Assembly (NCBI GenBank): GCA_023432655.1 | Contig: JAEYUK010000008.1 | Coordinates: 1 to 11,887 of the forward strand | Origin: Pseudomonadota bacterium | Lineage (GTDB): Bacteria > Bdellovibrionota > Bacteriovoracia > Bacteriovoracales > Bacteriovoracaceae | Direction of reading: 5' to 3' | DNA length: 11,887 bases | Part shown: positions 1-6,176 of the stretch, in pieces | How the letters are laid out: each line of letters opens with the position of its first letter | Position numbering within the stretch: the first letter of the stretch is position 1 | Program-made: the position numbers and the translations under genes | Notes under the pieces: model-generated | The model's database searches: none | What the model saw: only the letters and a program-made list of their open reading frames with translations | What the model was told of the DNA's origin: nothing

Positions 1-1
1 A

Positions 2-733
2 GATTGCATGCAGCTGGAATTCGCTCACGGCGTAAGAATGAAAGAAGAGGTTTCCTCGGCCCTCCGTAAGGTTTCTTACGAGTTGGGAGTTCCTCTGACT
101 TCTCACGGTCCGTACTACATTAACCTCAATGCCCGTGAACAAGATAAAATCGACTCATCAGTTGAGCGTATCATTCAGACGGCCAAGATCTCTGATCTTT
201 GTGGTGCTGAATCAATGACATTCCACGCGGCTTTCTACATGAAAGATTCTCCGTATGATGTTTTTGATCTGGTTGAAAAATCTCTTAATGTGATTGAAGA
301 AAGACTTTCTCGTCTTGATATTGAAATTGAGCTACGCCCTGAACTTACTGGTAAGACTTCTCAGTTTGGTTCACTGGAAGAGCTTATCTCTCTTTCAAAG
401 TCAGTTGCTAGCTGTAAGCCTTGTATGGACTTCTCTCACCTCTACGCCCGTACAGGTTCAGTGAATGACTATAAAGGTTTCTGCGAGACTCTTGAGACTT
501 TAAAAACTGAACTTGGTGCTAACGCTCTTAACGAAATGCACATCCACATTTCAGGTATCAGCTCTAACTCTAAAGGTGACTTAAAACACTTGAACCTTGA
601 GAAATCTAAGTTCAACTGGAAAGACCTTATGAAGGCGCTTAAAGATATGAACTGTCACGGTTATGTCGTTTGTAACTCTCCAAACCTGGAAGTCGATGCT
701 GCTATGTTGAAGCGGTATTATATGGCCCTCTAA
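2..733 (+). CDS. Endonuclease IV-like (AP endonuclease family 2) TIM-barrel protein, 5' truncated
   Basis: The frame is open to the left window edge, so the ATG at position 8 is internal and roughly 30 N-terminal residues are missing. Numbered from that ATG, the order of motifs matches endonuclease IV, a Zn-dependent AP endonuclease of base excision repair. These are SHGPYYINL with H33, TFHAAF with H73, PELTGKTSQFGS with E112, CMDFSHLY with D141 and H144, MHIHISG with H178, and KHLNL with H194. By eye the spacing resembles the shorter archaeal-type members (GKxSQFGS after the glutamate) more than E. coli Nfo. The last motif, expected as ETP or ESP with a metal-ligand glutamate, reads CNSP here (N223, codon AAC). 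Activity on abasic sites is therefore uncertain, and another xylose-isomerase-like TIM-barrel function is possible. The gene is followed by a CA-rich spacer and a terminator. Confidence 0.8.
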   Translation, partial: DCMQLEFAHGVRMKEEVSSALRKVSYELGVPLTSHGPYYINLNAREQDKIDSSVERIIQTAKISDLCGAESMTFHAAFYMKDSPYDVFDLVEKSLNVIEERLSRLDIEIELRPELTGKTSQFGSLEELISLSKSVASCKPCMDFSHLYARTGSVNDYKGFCETLETLKTELGANALNEMHIHISGISSNSKGDLKHLNLEKSKFNWKDLMKALKDMNCHGYVVCNSPNLEVDAAMLKRYYMAL

Positions 734-739
734 TTTCCT

Positions 740-763
740 GCACACACACACGCAACACACACA
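740..763. repeat. Short CA-dinucleotide tract
   Basis: Just after the stop of the endonuclease IV-like gene there is a run of five CA units, a short interruption (CGCAA), and three or four more CA units. It lies in the untranslated spacer before the terminator, so slippage would not alter a reading frame. No function is apparent. Confidence 0.7.
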
Positions 764-770
764 AATAAAA

Positions 771-795
771 AAGCCTCCGAATGGAGGCTTTTTTT
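771..795. terminator. Bidirectional rho-independent terminator
   Basis: An 8-bp perfect stem (AAGCCTCC / GGAGGCTT) with loop GAAT is followed by a T-run on the plus strand (789-795) and preceded by an A-run (765-772), which is a T-run on the minus strand. It sits between the convergent 3' ends of the endonuclease IV-like gene (stop at 733) and the minus-strand gene ending at 794, so it can serve both. Confidence 0.93.
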
Positions 796-1213
796 ATGCT
801 ACCGACAACCATTCCTGAGGATTAAGTAAGTCGTGGAGATGAACCTCCTCACCCTTCTTGAGCCCAATCAGATAGCAATAGCCATCAGCATGGGTAATAA
901 GAAGCTTCTCCATCTCGGGCCGCCAGTTCTTTTGAAAGATCATAAAGAGCGCATCTTTATCGTCATGGGCATCTAGAATAATCCCTTCCTGATGTTCACT
1001 AACACTAAAGACTGACCAGTTAATAGGAACATCAATCGTGCCCATTTCCGTCTTAAACCGAAGCACCCTAAACTGAGGGATAAAAAATCCCCGCAAATAA
1101 GAAAGAGAATAATCATTAAGTTTTAGTTCCAGACTCGAAAGCTGAGTCCGTTCATCTTGATGAAGACGAAGTGTTTCGTTAACCAGGAAAGAAATGAAAT
1201 CTGAATCGGCCAT
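794..1213 (-). CDS. Hypothetical protein, 139 aa
   Basis: I do not recognise the family. The protein is soluble-looking, with no signal peptide or membrane segment. It starts with an acidic, amphipathic stretch (MADSDFISFLVNETLRLHQD), then alternates short hydrophobic beta-like strands (FRVLRFKTEM, IDVPINWSVFSV, ALFMIFQKNW, YCYLIGLKKG), which suggests a small alpha/beta fold. The ATG is supported by GGAGGG about 8 nt upstream. It is the last of three minus-strand genes, 35 nt after the lipoprotein gene, and its stop abuts the terminator at 771-795. The position at the end of a PilZ/lipoprotein operon hints at an envelope or signalling role, but nothing in the sequence assigns one. Confidence 0.8.
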   Translation of the reverse strand: MADSDFISFLVNETLRLHQDERTQLSSLELKLNDYSLSYLRGFFIPQFRVLRFKTEMGTIDVPINWSVFSVSEHQEGIILDAHDDKDALFMIFQKNWRPEMEKLLITHADGYCYLIGLKKGEEVHLHDLLNPQEWLSVA

Positions 1214-1248
1214 AGGAGCCCTCCAGACTTCTTTTCGGATAGAGCTTG

Positions 1249-1686
1249 TTATTCTAAAGGATTAATTGGCTCAAGAGCTTCGTGGTAGGTTTTGATATTG
1301 CTGACATCAGCGATCAACCATTTCCCGTTCTCATTCACCACTTCGGCGATTTTTTTAACGTCAGAGGAATAAACGCTGCGGTCACCCTCTTTGGTCACGA
1401 AAGTGATGGAATAAGTCATGAAGCACTTTTTTTCCTGGCAGCTTTTGGAGAGCACTTTGAAGCTATTTCGTTGAACATTTCGAAGGTCGGCAAATTTTTG
1501 AAATTCTTCGTCAGATATGTTTTCGATTACTTGTTGCATTTTACCTGTGACTCGCTCGAGCATGAACTCCCGGGTAACCACTTGTCCTATCCGGGCCTCG
1601 ACGAAAGATTTAAGCGCTGATTCCGGGGTTTGGTTGTCATTAAGACAGGCGACCATTAAAAAAAGCAGAGGTAAAATCCATTTCAT
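1249..1686 (-). CDS. Small predicted lipoprotein, NTF2/DUF4878-like
   Basis: A 145-aa protein with a lipoprotein signal peptide: K2, a hydrophobic core (residues 3-13) and lipobox MVAC with C14 as the lipidation site. After a short linker, the sequence TPESALKSFVEARIGQ (20-35) resembles the N-terminal helix of small NTF2-like/DUF4878 lipoproteins. The end, GKWLIADVSNIKTY (121-134), resembles their last strand; this family call is weak and made by eye. Two cysteines (C83, C88) flank a KK-containing turn and could form a disulfide in the periplasm. The ATG overlaps the stop of the upstream PilZ gene in the arrangement TAATG, so translation is probably coupled. Function is unknown. Confidence 0.82.
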   Translation of the reverse strand: MKWILPLLFLMVACLNDNQTPESALKSFVEARIGQVVTREFMLERVTGKMQQVIENISDEEFQKFADLRNVQRNSFKVLSKSCQEKKCFMTYSITFVTKEGDRSVYSSDVKKIAEVVNENGKWLIADVSNIKTYHEALEPINPLE

Positions 1687-2417
1687 TATCTTAACCTTTC
1701 TGGTTTAAAGCCTAATTCCTGGACGATCTCCATGAATTCAGACCAATTAAAGACGTTCAAATCTTTTTTTATTTTCTCAAATTTTATCCCAACCCCGGTT
1801 AAATCCCGAGTTCCGGCAACTACTTCCCCATGCTGAATGAACTCGCGTCCTCCAAAGATGACTTTTACTTCCAGTTTCCGGGGCAGTTTTTTGGGAGCGG
1901 AGTTAAGTTTAATAAAGCAGCCATCCATGTCCCAGTTACTTAAATTCCCCTCGAGCACATGATCCTGATAAGAAACAAAACAAGGCATTTCTTTCAAGAG
2001 AGGTTCAAAGAGGTCAGAATCCTGGTAGTTCGGATTAATGCTGGCGGTACTGAGGTAGTTATTCATCAGTTGATAAAGAAAGTAGGAAATGATCACATAA
2101 AAAAACATCGCCACCACGATGATCTTATTAAACTCGATAAAGAGTCCTTCCATCACCTTAAAGCCCACGGCAAAAACCGAGAGCTGAAAGGCCAGCAAGG
2201 CGTAACGGTGATGTCGCCAAATAAGCACGATGGCAACCACCAGAATAAAAGCAATGTACCAAAAAAGTTCCAGACCTTTTTGCAGATAAACCAGGGAAAA
2301 GGGAGAAAGGTGATGGCGGTAAGCGTGCTGTAAGTACAAAAAGAAAAAAGACAGGATCAGATAAATGACCACGTTAATAATAATTGTATCTTTCTTTTTT
2401 ACTTTCAATTGTTCCAT
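1686..2417 (-). CDS. Four-helix membrane protein with C-terminal PilZ-like domain
   Basis: A 243-aa protein. The N-terminal half has a basic start (KVKKKD) and about four membrane segments at roughly 11-30, 50-67, 72-90 and 97-118. The C-terminal half (about 145-235) reads as a PilZ domain: the second motif appears as NWDMDGCFIKL (161-171), a variant of the usual [D/N]xSxxG with S replaced by D163, and the last strands are REFIQHGEVVAGTRDLTGVGIKF. PilZ domains usually bind cyclic di-GMP through an RxxxR motif before the first strand. None is present in residues 130-150, so this domain may not bind the nucleotide, or may have a structural role. It heads the operon with the lipoprotein and 139-aa genes. 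No clear Shine-Dalgarno precedes the ATG. Confidence 0.82.
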   Translation of the reverse strand: MEQLKVKKKDTIIINVVIYLILSFFFLYLQHAYRHHLSPFSLVYLQKGLELFWYIAFILVVAIVLIWRHHRYALLAFQLSVFAVGFKVMEGLFIEFNKIIVVAMFFYVIISYFLYQLMNNYLSTASINPNYQDSDLFEPLLKEMPCFVSYQDHVLEGNLSNWDMDGCFIKLNSAPKKLPRKLEVKVIFGGREFIQHGEVVAGTRDLTGVGIKFEKIKKDLNVFNWSEFMEIVQELGFKPERLR

Positions 2418-2436
2418 CTGAGATTTGCCCTATAAT
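2409..2436 (+). promoter_or_regulatory. Sigma70-like promoter for the ferredoxin gene, leaderless geometry
   Basis: A perfect -10 hexamer TATAAT lies at 2431-2436. TTGTTC at 2409-2414 can serve as the -35 with a 16-nt spacer. The ferredoxin ATG starts only 6 nt after the -10 box, so the expected transcription start coincides with the A of the start codon. No Shine-Dalgarno exists in this interval. The -35 lies inside the first codons of the divergent PilZ gene. The same AT-rich block reads TATTAT on the minus strand (2432-2437) and could serve that gene as well. Confidence 0.6.
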
Positions 2437-2442
2437 ACCATT

Positions 2443-2631
2443 ATGAATGAAGTCGTTCTAGAAATCTCCTCAATTTGCGTATCTTGCGATAATTGCCGTT
2501 TGATATGCCCTGAGAATGCCGTGATCTCTAATGGGCAGGATTACTTTATCGATCACTGGAGCTGCACCCAGTGTGGATTATGTATTGAAATTTGCCCGGT
2601 CGATTGTATTAAAGAATCTAAACCGGCCTAA
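2443..2631 (+). CDS. 2[4Fe-4S] ferredoxin
   Basis: A 62-aa bacterial-type ferredoxin carrying two full cluster motifs: CVSCDNCRLICP with C12, C15, C18 and C22, and CTQCGLCIEICP with C41, C44, C47 and C51. An extra C55 follows. It should carry low-potential electrons in the cytoplasm; the partner enzyme cannot be read from this neighbourhood. I chose ATG 2443. The in-frame TTG at 2425 would add six residues, but lies upstream of the TATAAT box and would need a different promoter. The gene stands alone on the plus strand, divergent from the PilZ gene and convergent with the murU-like gene, whose 3' end it overlaps by 14 nt. Confidence 0.93.
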   Translation: MNEVVLEISSICVSCDNCRLICPENAVISNGQDYFIDHWSCTQCGLCIEICPVDCIKESKPA

Positions 2632-3580
2632 TTTCTTCTTTTACTTCGTTCCACCAAATCGATTTCCCATCACTCTTCTTCGCCGAGTGCCCTTTAAGAA
2701 TGATCGAAGGTCCAAGATCCCCGGTTTCTTCATCTGCGTTTAAATTAATCACATCAGCAGATCGCGCGTAGTAGCTGCGCTTTTGTAAATTAATTTTCCA
2801 GGTTTTCAACGTTCCCTCATTCACTAAAAAGCGGATGAAAGGATGATTGGAATTCATACGGTAGGTATCAAGGATCCGGAAGCAGGTTTCCCAGTAGCGC
2901 TCAAGTGTCCCAAAGTCCCAATAGTCTGAGTTATCTAACCTAAGGGCCTTAATGTCTTTTTCTTTGAACGGGCAGACCGAATCAAAAAAAGAACTCGGGC
3001 CTGAAACCTTTTCTAACTGAGCTAAATCCACATAGGAGATCCCTGTATAGGTCTCAACCTGTTTGGTGCCAGAAGGAAGATCTTTATTCTTAATAATCCC
3101 TTTCACTTTCCGCGCTTCATCTATTTCCAAAGCATTGTAGCCGAGAGCAGGATTCACCATATAGCTAAACAGCACCGCTGGATCTTTCAGATGAGGCTTA
3201 AGGATTTGCGCGAGATCATCCTTCTTTAGGTAGAAAAACTGATCGGCATTTAAAATGAGAAGTTTTCCACGATACTTGATCCCCGGTTGGGAAGCCAGAT
3301 TATGAACGGCACCACCGATGTCCAGGATCTCGGGTTTTTCCCAGAGAAACTCCACACCATCAAAGGCCGAACGGAGAATGCAGTATTTTTCGATTTCTTC
3401 CCCCATGTAATGGAGGTTAATGAAAATCTTTTTTGCCCCCAAACTTCGGGCATAGGCGACTTGTAACTCCAGAAGACTTTTTTCAAAAACCGGCCAAAGA
3501 ACCTTAGGAAGACTCTGTCCGATTTTACCCATTCTCGTTCCGAAACCGGCGGCAAGAATTAAGCAGTAATCAATTTGCAT
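2618..3580 (-). CDS. murU: MurU-like sugar-1-phosphate nucleotidyltransferase
   Basis: A predicted nucleotidyltransferase that would convert a sugar-1-phosphate, probably N-acetylmuramate-1-phosphate, with UTP to the UDP-sugar. Visible signatures are LAAGFGTRM (9-17), PK (25-26) in LPKVLWPV, EKPEILDIGGA (81-91) and the metal-binding NAD (111-113). The neighbouring AmgK-like kinase gene supports the MurU call over GlmU- or RmlA-type enzymes. At 320 aa it is about 95 residues longer than the Pseudomonas MurU I recall. The extra C-terminus follows the family-like DYWDFGTLERYW and ends in a short beta-rich stretch (GDLGPSIILKG), perhaps a vestigial hexapeptide-type extension. I prefer ATG 3580 to the in-frame TTG at 3592, because the core fold begins at once after it; neither has a clear ribosome site. 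It overlaps amgK by 11 nt, so translation is likely coupled. Confidence 0.8.
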   Translation of the reverse strand: MQIDYCLILAAGFGTRMGKIGQSLPKVLWPVFEKSLLELQVAYARSLGAKKIFINLHYMGEEIEKYCILRSAFDGVEFLWEKPEILDIGGAVHNLASQPGIKYRGKLLILNADQFFYLKKDDLAQILKPHLKDPAVLFSYMVNPALGYNALEIDEARKVKGIIKNKDLPSGTKQVETYTGISYVDLAQLEKVSGPSSFFDSVCPFKEKDIKALRLDNSDYWDFGTLERYWETCFRILDTYRMNSNHPFIRFLVNEGTLKTWKINLQKRSYYARSADVINLNADEETGDLGPSIILKGHSAKKSDGKSIWWNEVKEEIRPV

Positions 3581-4601
3581 AATAGTGGCCAAATAATTTA
3601 GTTTTCAGTTCAGCGTACTTAGGATTATTCATCATCACACGACGAATTTTCTCCATGGCAAAACCAATATACTTTAAATAACGATCATCCTTCCGCCAAT
3701 TATAAATATAGCAGAAACTCCCCACCGCTTTAAAAACCCTTTGGATGGTCATATCGTCATAGAGAGAAAGAAAATTTTCATAGCTTTTTTGACCATGAAT
3801 TTTCTGATCTAAGTTTTCATAGTAGTACTTTTTCAGGGCGACTCTATTGTCTTCACTTAAGTCGTAGTAGCAGTCTTCCAAGAGTGAAACCAGGTCATAC
3901 TGTGGAATTCCCCAACGGGCATCCTGGAAATCAATAAAGACAAACTCCCCATCTTTCACCATCACGTTTCGTGAATGAAAGTCCCGGTGGGTGATAACCA
4001 TTTTTTCCTGAGCAAGACGCTTCATGACTGGATCAAACAAAGCTTCTAGCTCTGAAATGAGATTCTCATCCTGGGTTTTATTGAAGAAATTTAGGAAATA
4101 CTTAAAGGTGAAACGGGTTTCATCCATGTATTTTTGATAATCAAACTTAAGCTGAAAGAGATTTGGGTTTTCGATTTTATTTTCAGGAATACGGTGTAAC
4201 TCCAGCAGTTGATCAATGATCGTTTTATAGATCTTATACTCTTCTTCTTTCGAAGTGATCCGCGCCAGATGAGTTAACAGGGTCACATTACCAAGATCTT
4301 CCTGCAGGGAGTATCCGCGCTTAAGATTATGGTCAATGATTTGCGGAACACGAACCTTATTCTTACTTAAAAACTGCTGAACCGATAGAAAGGGGTGCTT
4401 CTCCATAGGTTCTTCATAGGGGTTATCCAGGCAAACTACATAACTATCACTTGCAGTAAAAATACGGTAATAGCGGCGAGTAGAAGCATCTCCGGTCAGT
4501 TTATCAATCTCTACTAATTTCTCATCTCTAAGGAGGTTTTTGTCTTGAGTCTTATTAAAAAGCTCTTCGATAAAAAATTGTTCTGCTTGCTCTGGTTTCA
4601 T
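3570..4601 (-). CDS. amgK: AmgK-like anomeric sugar kinase (MurNAc/GlcNAc kinase), APH fold
   Basis: A 343-aa aminoglycoside-phosphotransferase-fold kinase. The N-terminal GDASTRRYYRI (38-48) and LQEDLG (99-104) match the AmgK pattern. The catalytic loop is HRDFHSRN (205-212), followed by the metal-binding DFQDA (224-228) and YDLVSLLEDCY (235-245), all typical of AmgK rather than of antibiotic-modifying enzymes. AmgK of Pseudomonas phosphorylates MurNAc (and GlcNAc) at C1, feeding MurU and bypassing MurA. The murU-like gene overlaps its 3' end, which strongly supports this pathway. The ATG lies 3 nt after the stop of the lipoprotein gene, with GAGGG about 8 nt upstream. Substrate specificity is inferred from family and context only. 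Confidence 0.85.
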   Translation of the reverse strand: MKPEQAEQFFIEELFNKTQDKNLLRDEKLVEIDKLTGDASTRRYYRIFTASDSYVVCLDNPYEEPMEKHPFLSVQQFLSKNKVRVPQIIDHNLKRGYSLQEDLGNVTLLTHLARITSKEEEYKIYKTIIDQLLELHRIPENKIENPNLFQLKFDYQKYMDETRFTFKYFLNFFNKTQDENLISELEALFDPVMKRLAQEKMVITHRDFHSRNVMVKDGEFVFIDFQDARWGIPQYDLVSLLEDCYYDLSEDNRVALKKYYYENLDQKIHGQKSYENFLSLYDDMTIQRVFKAVGSFCYIYNWRKDDRYLKYIGFAMEKIRRVMMNNPKYAELKTKLFGHYYAN

Positions 4602-4604
4602 TAA

Positions 4605-5438
4605 TTAATCCCTCATACCATTGATGAAAGTGTAGAAGTTTTTAGATGAATTTTTTTTGGCCAATGGATTATCTTCATCTCCATTTTGAATCATGAAGGC
4701 CTTAAATAATGATTCTTCCCTATTGATGAGATTCACATCCCCTACCTGCATCAGGAAGTCGGCGGTGTTTCTGTTTTGAGTCTGAAGCCAGGATAAGTAG
4801 TACTCACCATCAAAGCCCGCGCGAGTCGTGAGATAGTAGGCCCATTTATGGATTTCCATCTTTTCTTCCAAACCTAGTCGATTTAACTGCATCATTCGTT
4901 CCAGAGGCAGATACCCAATCGGAATGATGGTGTGTTTCGGGTAAAGAAGATTTTCACTGCGAACAAGCTCGTAAGAGAGGATACTCACCAGCACACTTTC
5001 ATGCTTTACATATTTTTCCAGGAGTCCCCGTGAAAGAAAAATTTCTCCCTTAGGTAATGAGAAGTGCAGCGGCACTTCATTATCCAGGATCGTCACATTC
5101 GCGCGGGTTAATTGGTTAAAAAAGATTTCATTATTAGAAATCACTTCCTTCGTCACCCACTCAAGATACTTTTTAGATCGAGGATTAAGCTCCAGGACTT
5201 TGGTACCGGGAGTAATGAGAAAAGGTTTTTTCAAAGAAGCTAAATGATCGGCGTAGTCCGTTGAGGACATGACCTTGTAACCCTTTCCCAAAGAGGTGTC
5301 TTCCGACTTATTGGGCAACTTAAAGGTACCGCAGGCCGAGACTAAACATAAAAATAAAAAATAACAAACCCCCGACAAGGTCGGGGGTTTTATTAATGAA
5401 GAGATAAAGGAGCTTTTAGATTTCGTTTGCGACTTCAC
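4605..5438 (-). CDS. Lipoprotein with degenerate M48-metallopeptidase-like domain
   Basis: With the GTG start at 5438 the product is 277 aa: a basic n-region (K2, K6, K8, K17), a hydrophobic core (24-35) and a lipobox VSAC with C36. The domain that follows aligns by eye with BepA/LoiP-type M48 proteases. FSLPKGEIFLSRGLLE (126-141) matches the FxLPGGxIFVxRGLL segment, and EIHKWAYYLTTRAGFD (195-210) matches the ExD...AGYD region. The zinc motif HExxH is replaced by Y156-E157-L-V-R160, so zinc binding and proteolysis are unlikely; a chaperone or scaffold role is more probable. The start is uncertain. The GTG overlaps the LysM gene by 23 nt, and a TTG at 5378 lies in the loop of a hairpin; neither has a clear ribosome site. 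No start codon exists between the hairpin and the signal peptide core. Confidence 0.75.
   Translation of the reverse strand: MKSQTKSKSSFISSLIKPPTLSGVCYFLFLCLVSACGTFKLPNKSEDTSLGKGYKVMSSTDYADHLASLKKPFLITPGTKVLELNPRSKKYLEWVTKEVISNNEIFFNQLTRANVTILDNEVPLHFSLPKGEIFLSRGLLEKYVKHESVLVSILSYELVRSENLLYPKHTIIPIGYLPLERMMQLNRLGLEEKMEIHKWAYYLTTRAGFDGEYYLSWLQTQNRNTADFLMQVGDVNLINREESLFKAFMIQNGDEDNPLAKKNSSKNFYTFINGMRD
5366..5390 (-). terminator. Strong hairpin with U-rich tail between LysM and M48-like genes, inside the latter's translated 5' end
   Basis: A perfect 11-bp stem (5366-5376 with 5380-5390; core CCCCCGAC/GTCGGGGG) with a 3-nt loop sits 25 nt after the LysM stop. On the minus strand it is followed by TGTTATTTTTTATTTTT, which is U-rich but interrupted. 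It has the form of a rho-independent terminator for the LysM gene. It also lies within the open frame of the M48-like lipoprotein, where the U-rich tail encodes the hydrophobic signal-peptide core. It could act as a partial terminator or attenuator limiting expression of the distal genes. Confidence 0.75.
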
Positions 5439-6093
5439 GACCGTTTTCTAAGTAATAAAGGGTAAAGCCCGCATAAATCTTGTTAGGATCTTTAATGAGA
5501 GGGCGGTTATTGTCCCAGATAAGTTTCCACTTATGCATGGTCGAGTAAACTTGCTTAGAAATTCCACCAAGTGTATCACCGGTTCTGATGAGATAAGGAA
5601 GGCCTTGCGGATTCCAGACAAATTCTTCGGCCGGAGCTGTATAGTTTAAAACCATACCTTCACGAATAGTCGTTGTACCTTTTAAAGTAGCGCTATTTTG
5701 ATTCGCTAGCTCTTTCCAACGCTCGTAATCGCCGTAGAGTTTAAAAGCAATTAACATCAATGTTTCATTCTTCTGTACAGTATATTGTTTGATAGAGCCA
5801 GCTTCGTAGGCAATAACCGGGGCGGCATCTGTTTCAACCGGAGTTTCGGTGATGACTGGGGCTTCAGTGTCTGTCGGAGTTAACTCTTGAGTAGAGTCAT
5901 CCAAAGCTGTTTCAGTCTCCATGGGAGTTTCTTCGACAAAGGACTGATCTTCTTCTACTGGGTTTTCAATGAATTCATCTGCATCAGAAAGCTCAATCTG
6001 AGGCGTTTCTTCGTTAACTTTTTGGGCCGATTTGGAGCCAGAACACGCCACCAAACTTAGACTTAACAATACCAACCATGGTATATTTTTCAT
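5416..6093 (-). CDS. Lipoprotein with two LysM domains
   Basis: A 225-aa protein. The signal peptide ends at lipobox LVAC (C17), followed by SGS, which favours outer-membrane sorting. Residues 25-98 form a low-complexity acidic linker rich in Glu, Thr and Pro. Two LysM-like domains follow, about 103-151 (QYTVQKNETLMLIAFKLYGD...REGMVLNY) and 166-215 (PYLIRTGDTLGGISKQVY...IYAGFTLYYL). LysM binds GlcNAc-containing glycans, so this protein probably tethers the outer membrane to peptidoglycan or targets a partner to it. I chose ATG 6093, which has AGGGAG at proper spacing; the GTG at 6099 would sit almost on that site. It is the first gene of the LysM / pseudo-M48 / AmgK / MurU cluster. Confidence 0.9.
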   Translation of the reverse strand: MKNIPWLVLLSLSLVACSGSKSAQKVNEETPQIELSDADEFIENPVEEDQSFVEETPMETETALDDSTQELTPTDTEAPVITETPVETDAAPVIAYEAGSIKQYTVQKNETLMLIAFKLYGDYERWKELANQNSATLKGTTTIREGMVLNYTAPAEEFVWNPQGLPYLIRTGDTLGGISKQVYSTMHKWKLIWDNNRPLIKDPNKIYAGFTLYYLENGREVANEI

Positions 6094-6129
6094 AATCACT
6101 CCCTGATTAATCCTACATAGTTACAGTTT

Positions 6130-6135
6130 ATTATA
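6130..6135 (-). promoter_or_regulatory. -10 box upstream of the LysM gene
   Basis: A perfect TATAAT on the minus strand lies 36 nt before the LysM ATG, predicting a leader of about 30 nt that contains the AGGGAG ribosome site. I see no good -35 at 16-18 nt. The 83-nt gap after the kinase gene holds no terminator hairpin, so read-through from the kinase is also possible. Confidence 0.4.
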
Positions 6136-6176
6136 ACTTCAAACACTCAGGGAGGGTGGAAAAATTTGCTAAACTA

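Noticed and set aside
740..763. CA tract considered as a phase-variable repeat or CRISPR-like array
   Set aside because: It is interrupted, short, and lies between a stop codon and a terminator, so slippage would change no gene; there are no spacers.
1959..2333. 124-codon open frame on the plus strand opposite the PilZ gene
   Set aside because: It lies wholly antisense to a gene with clear membrane helices and a PilZ domain, has low-complexity His/Lys-rich content, and has no recognisable motif.
3581..3592. TTG at 3592 as the murU-like start
   Set aside because: It adds only four residues before the Rossmann-like start and has no ribosome site; ATG 3580 is simpler. I cannot exclude it.
3570..4601. 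AmgK-like gene considered as an aminoglycoside resistance gene
   Set aside because: Although the APH fold is shared, GDASTRRYYR, HRDFHSRN and DFQDA with the adjacent murU-like gene fit AmgK; there are no mobile-element signs around it.
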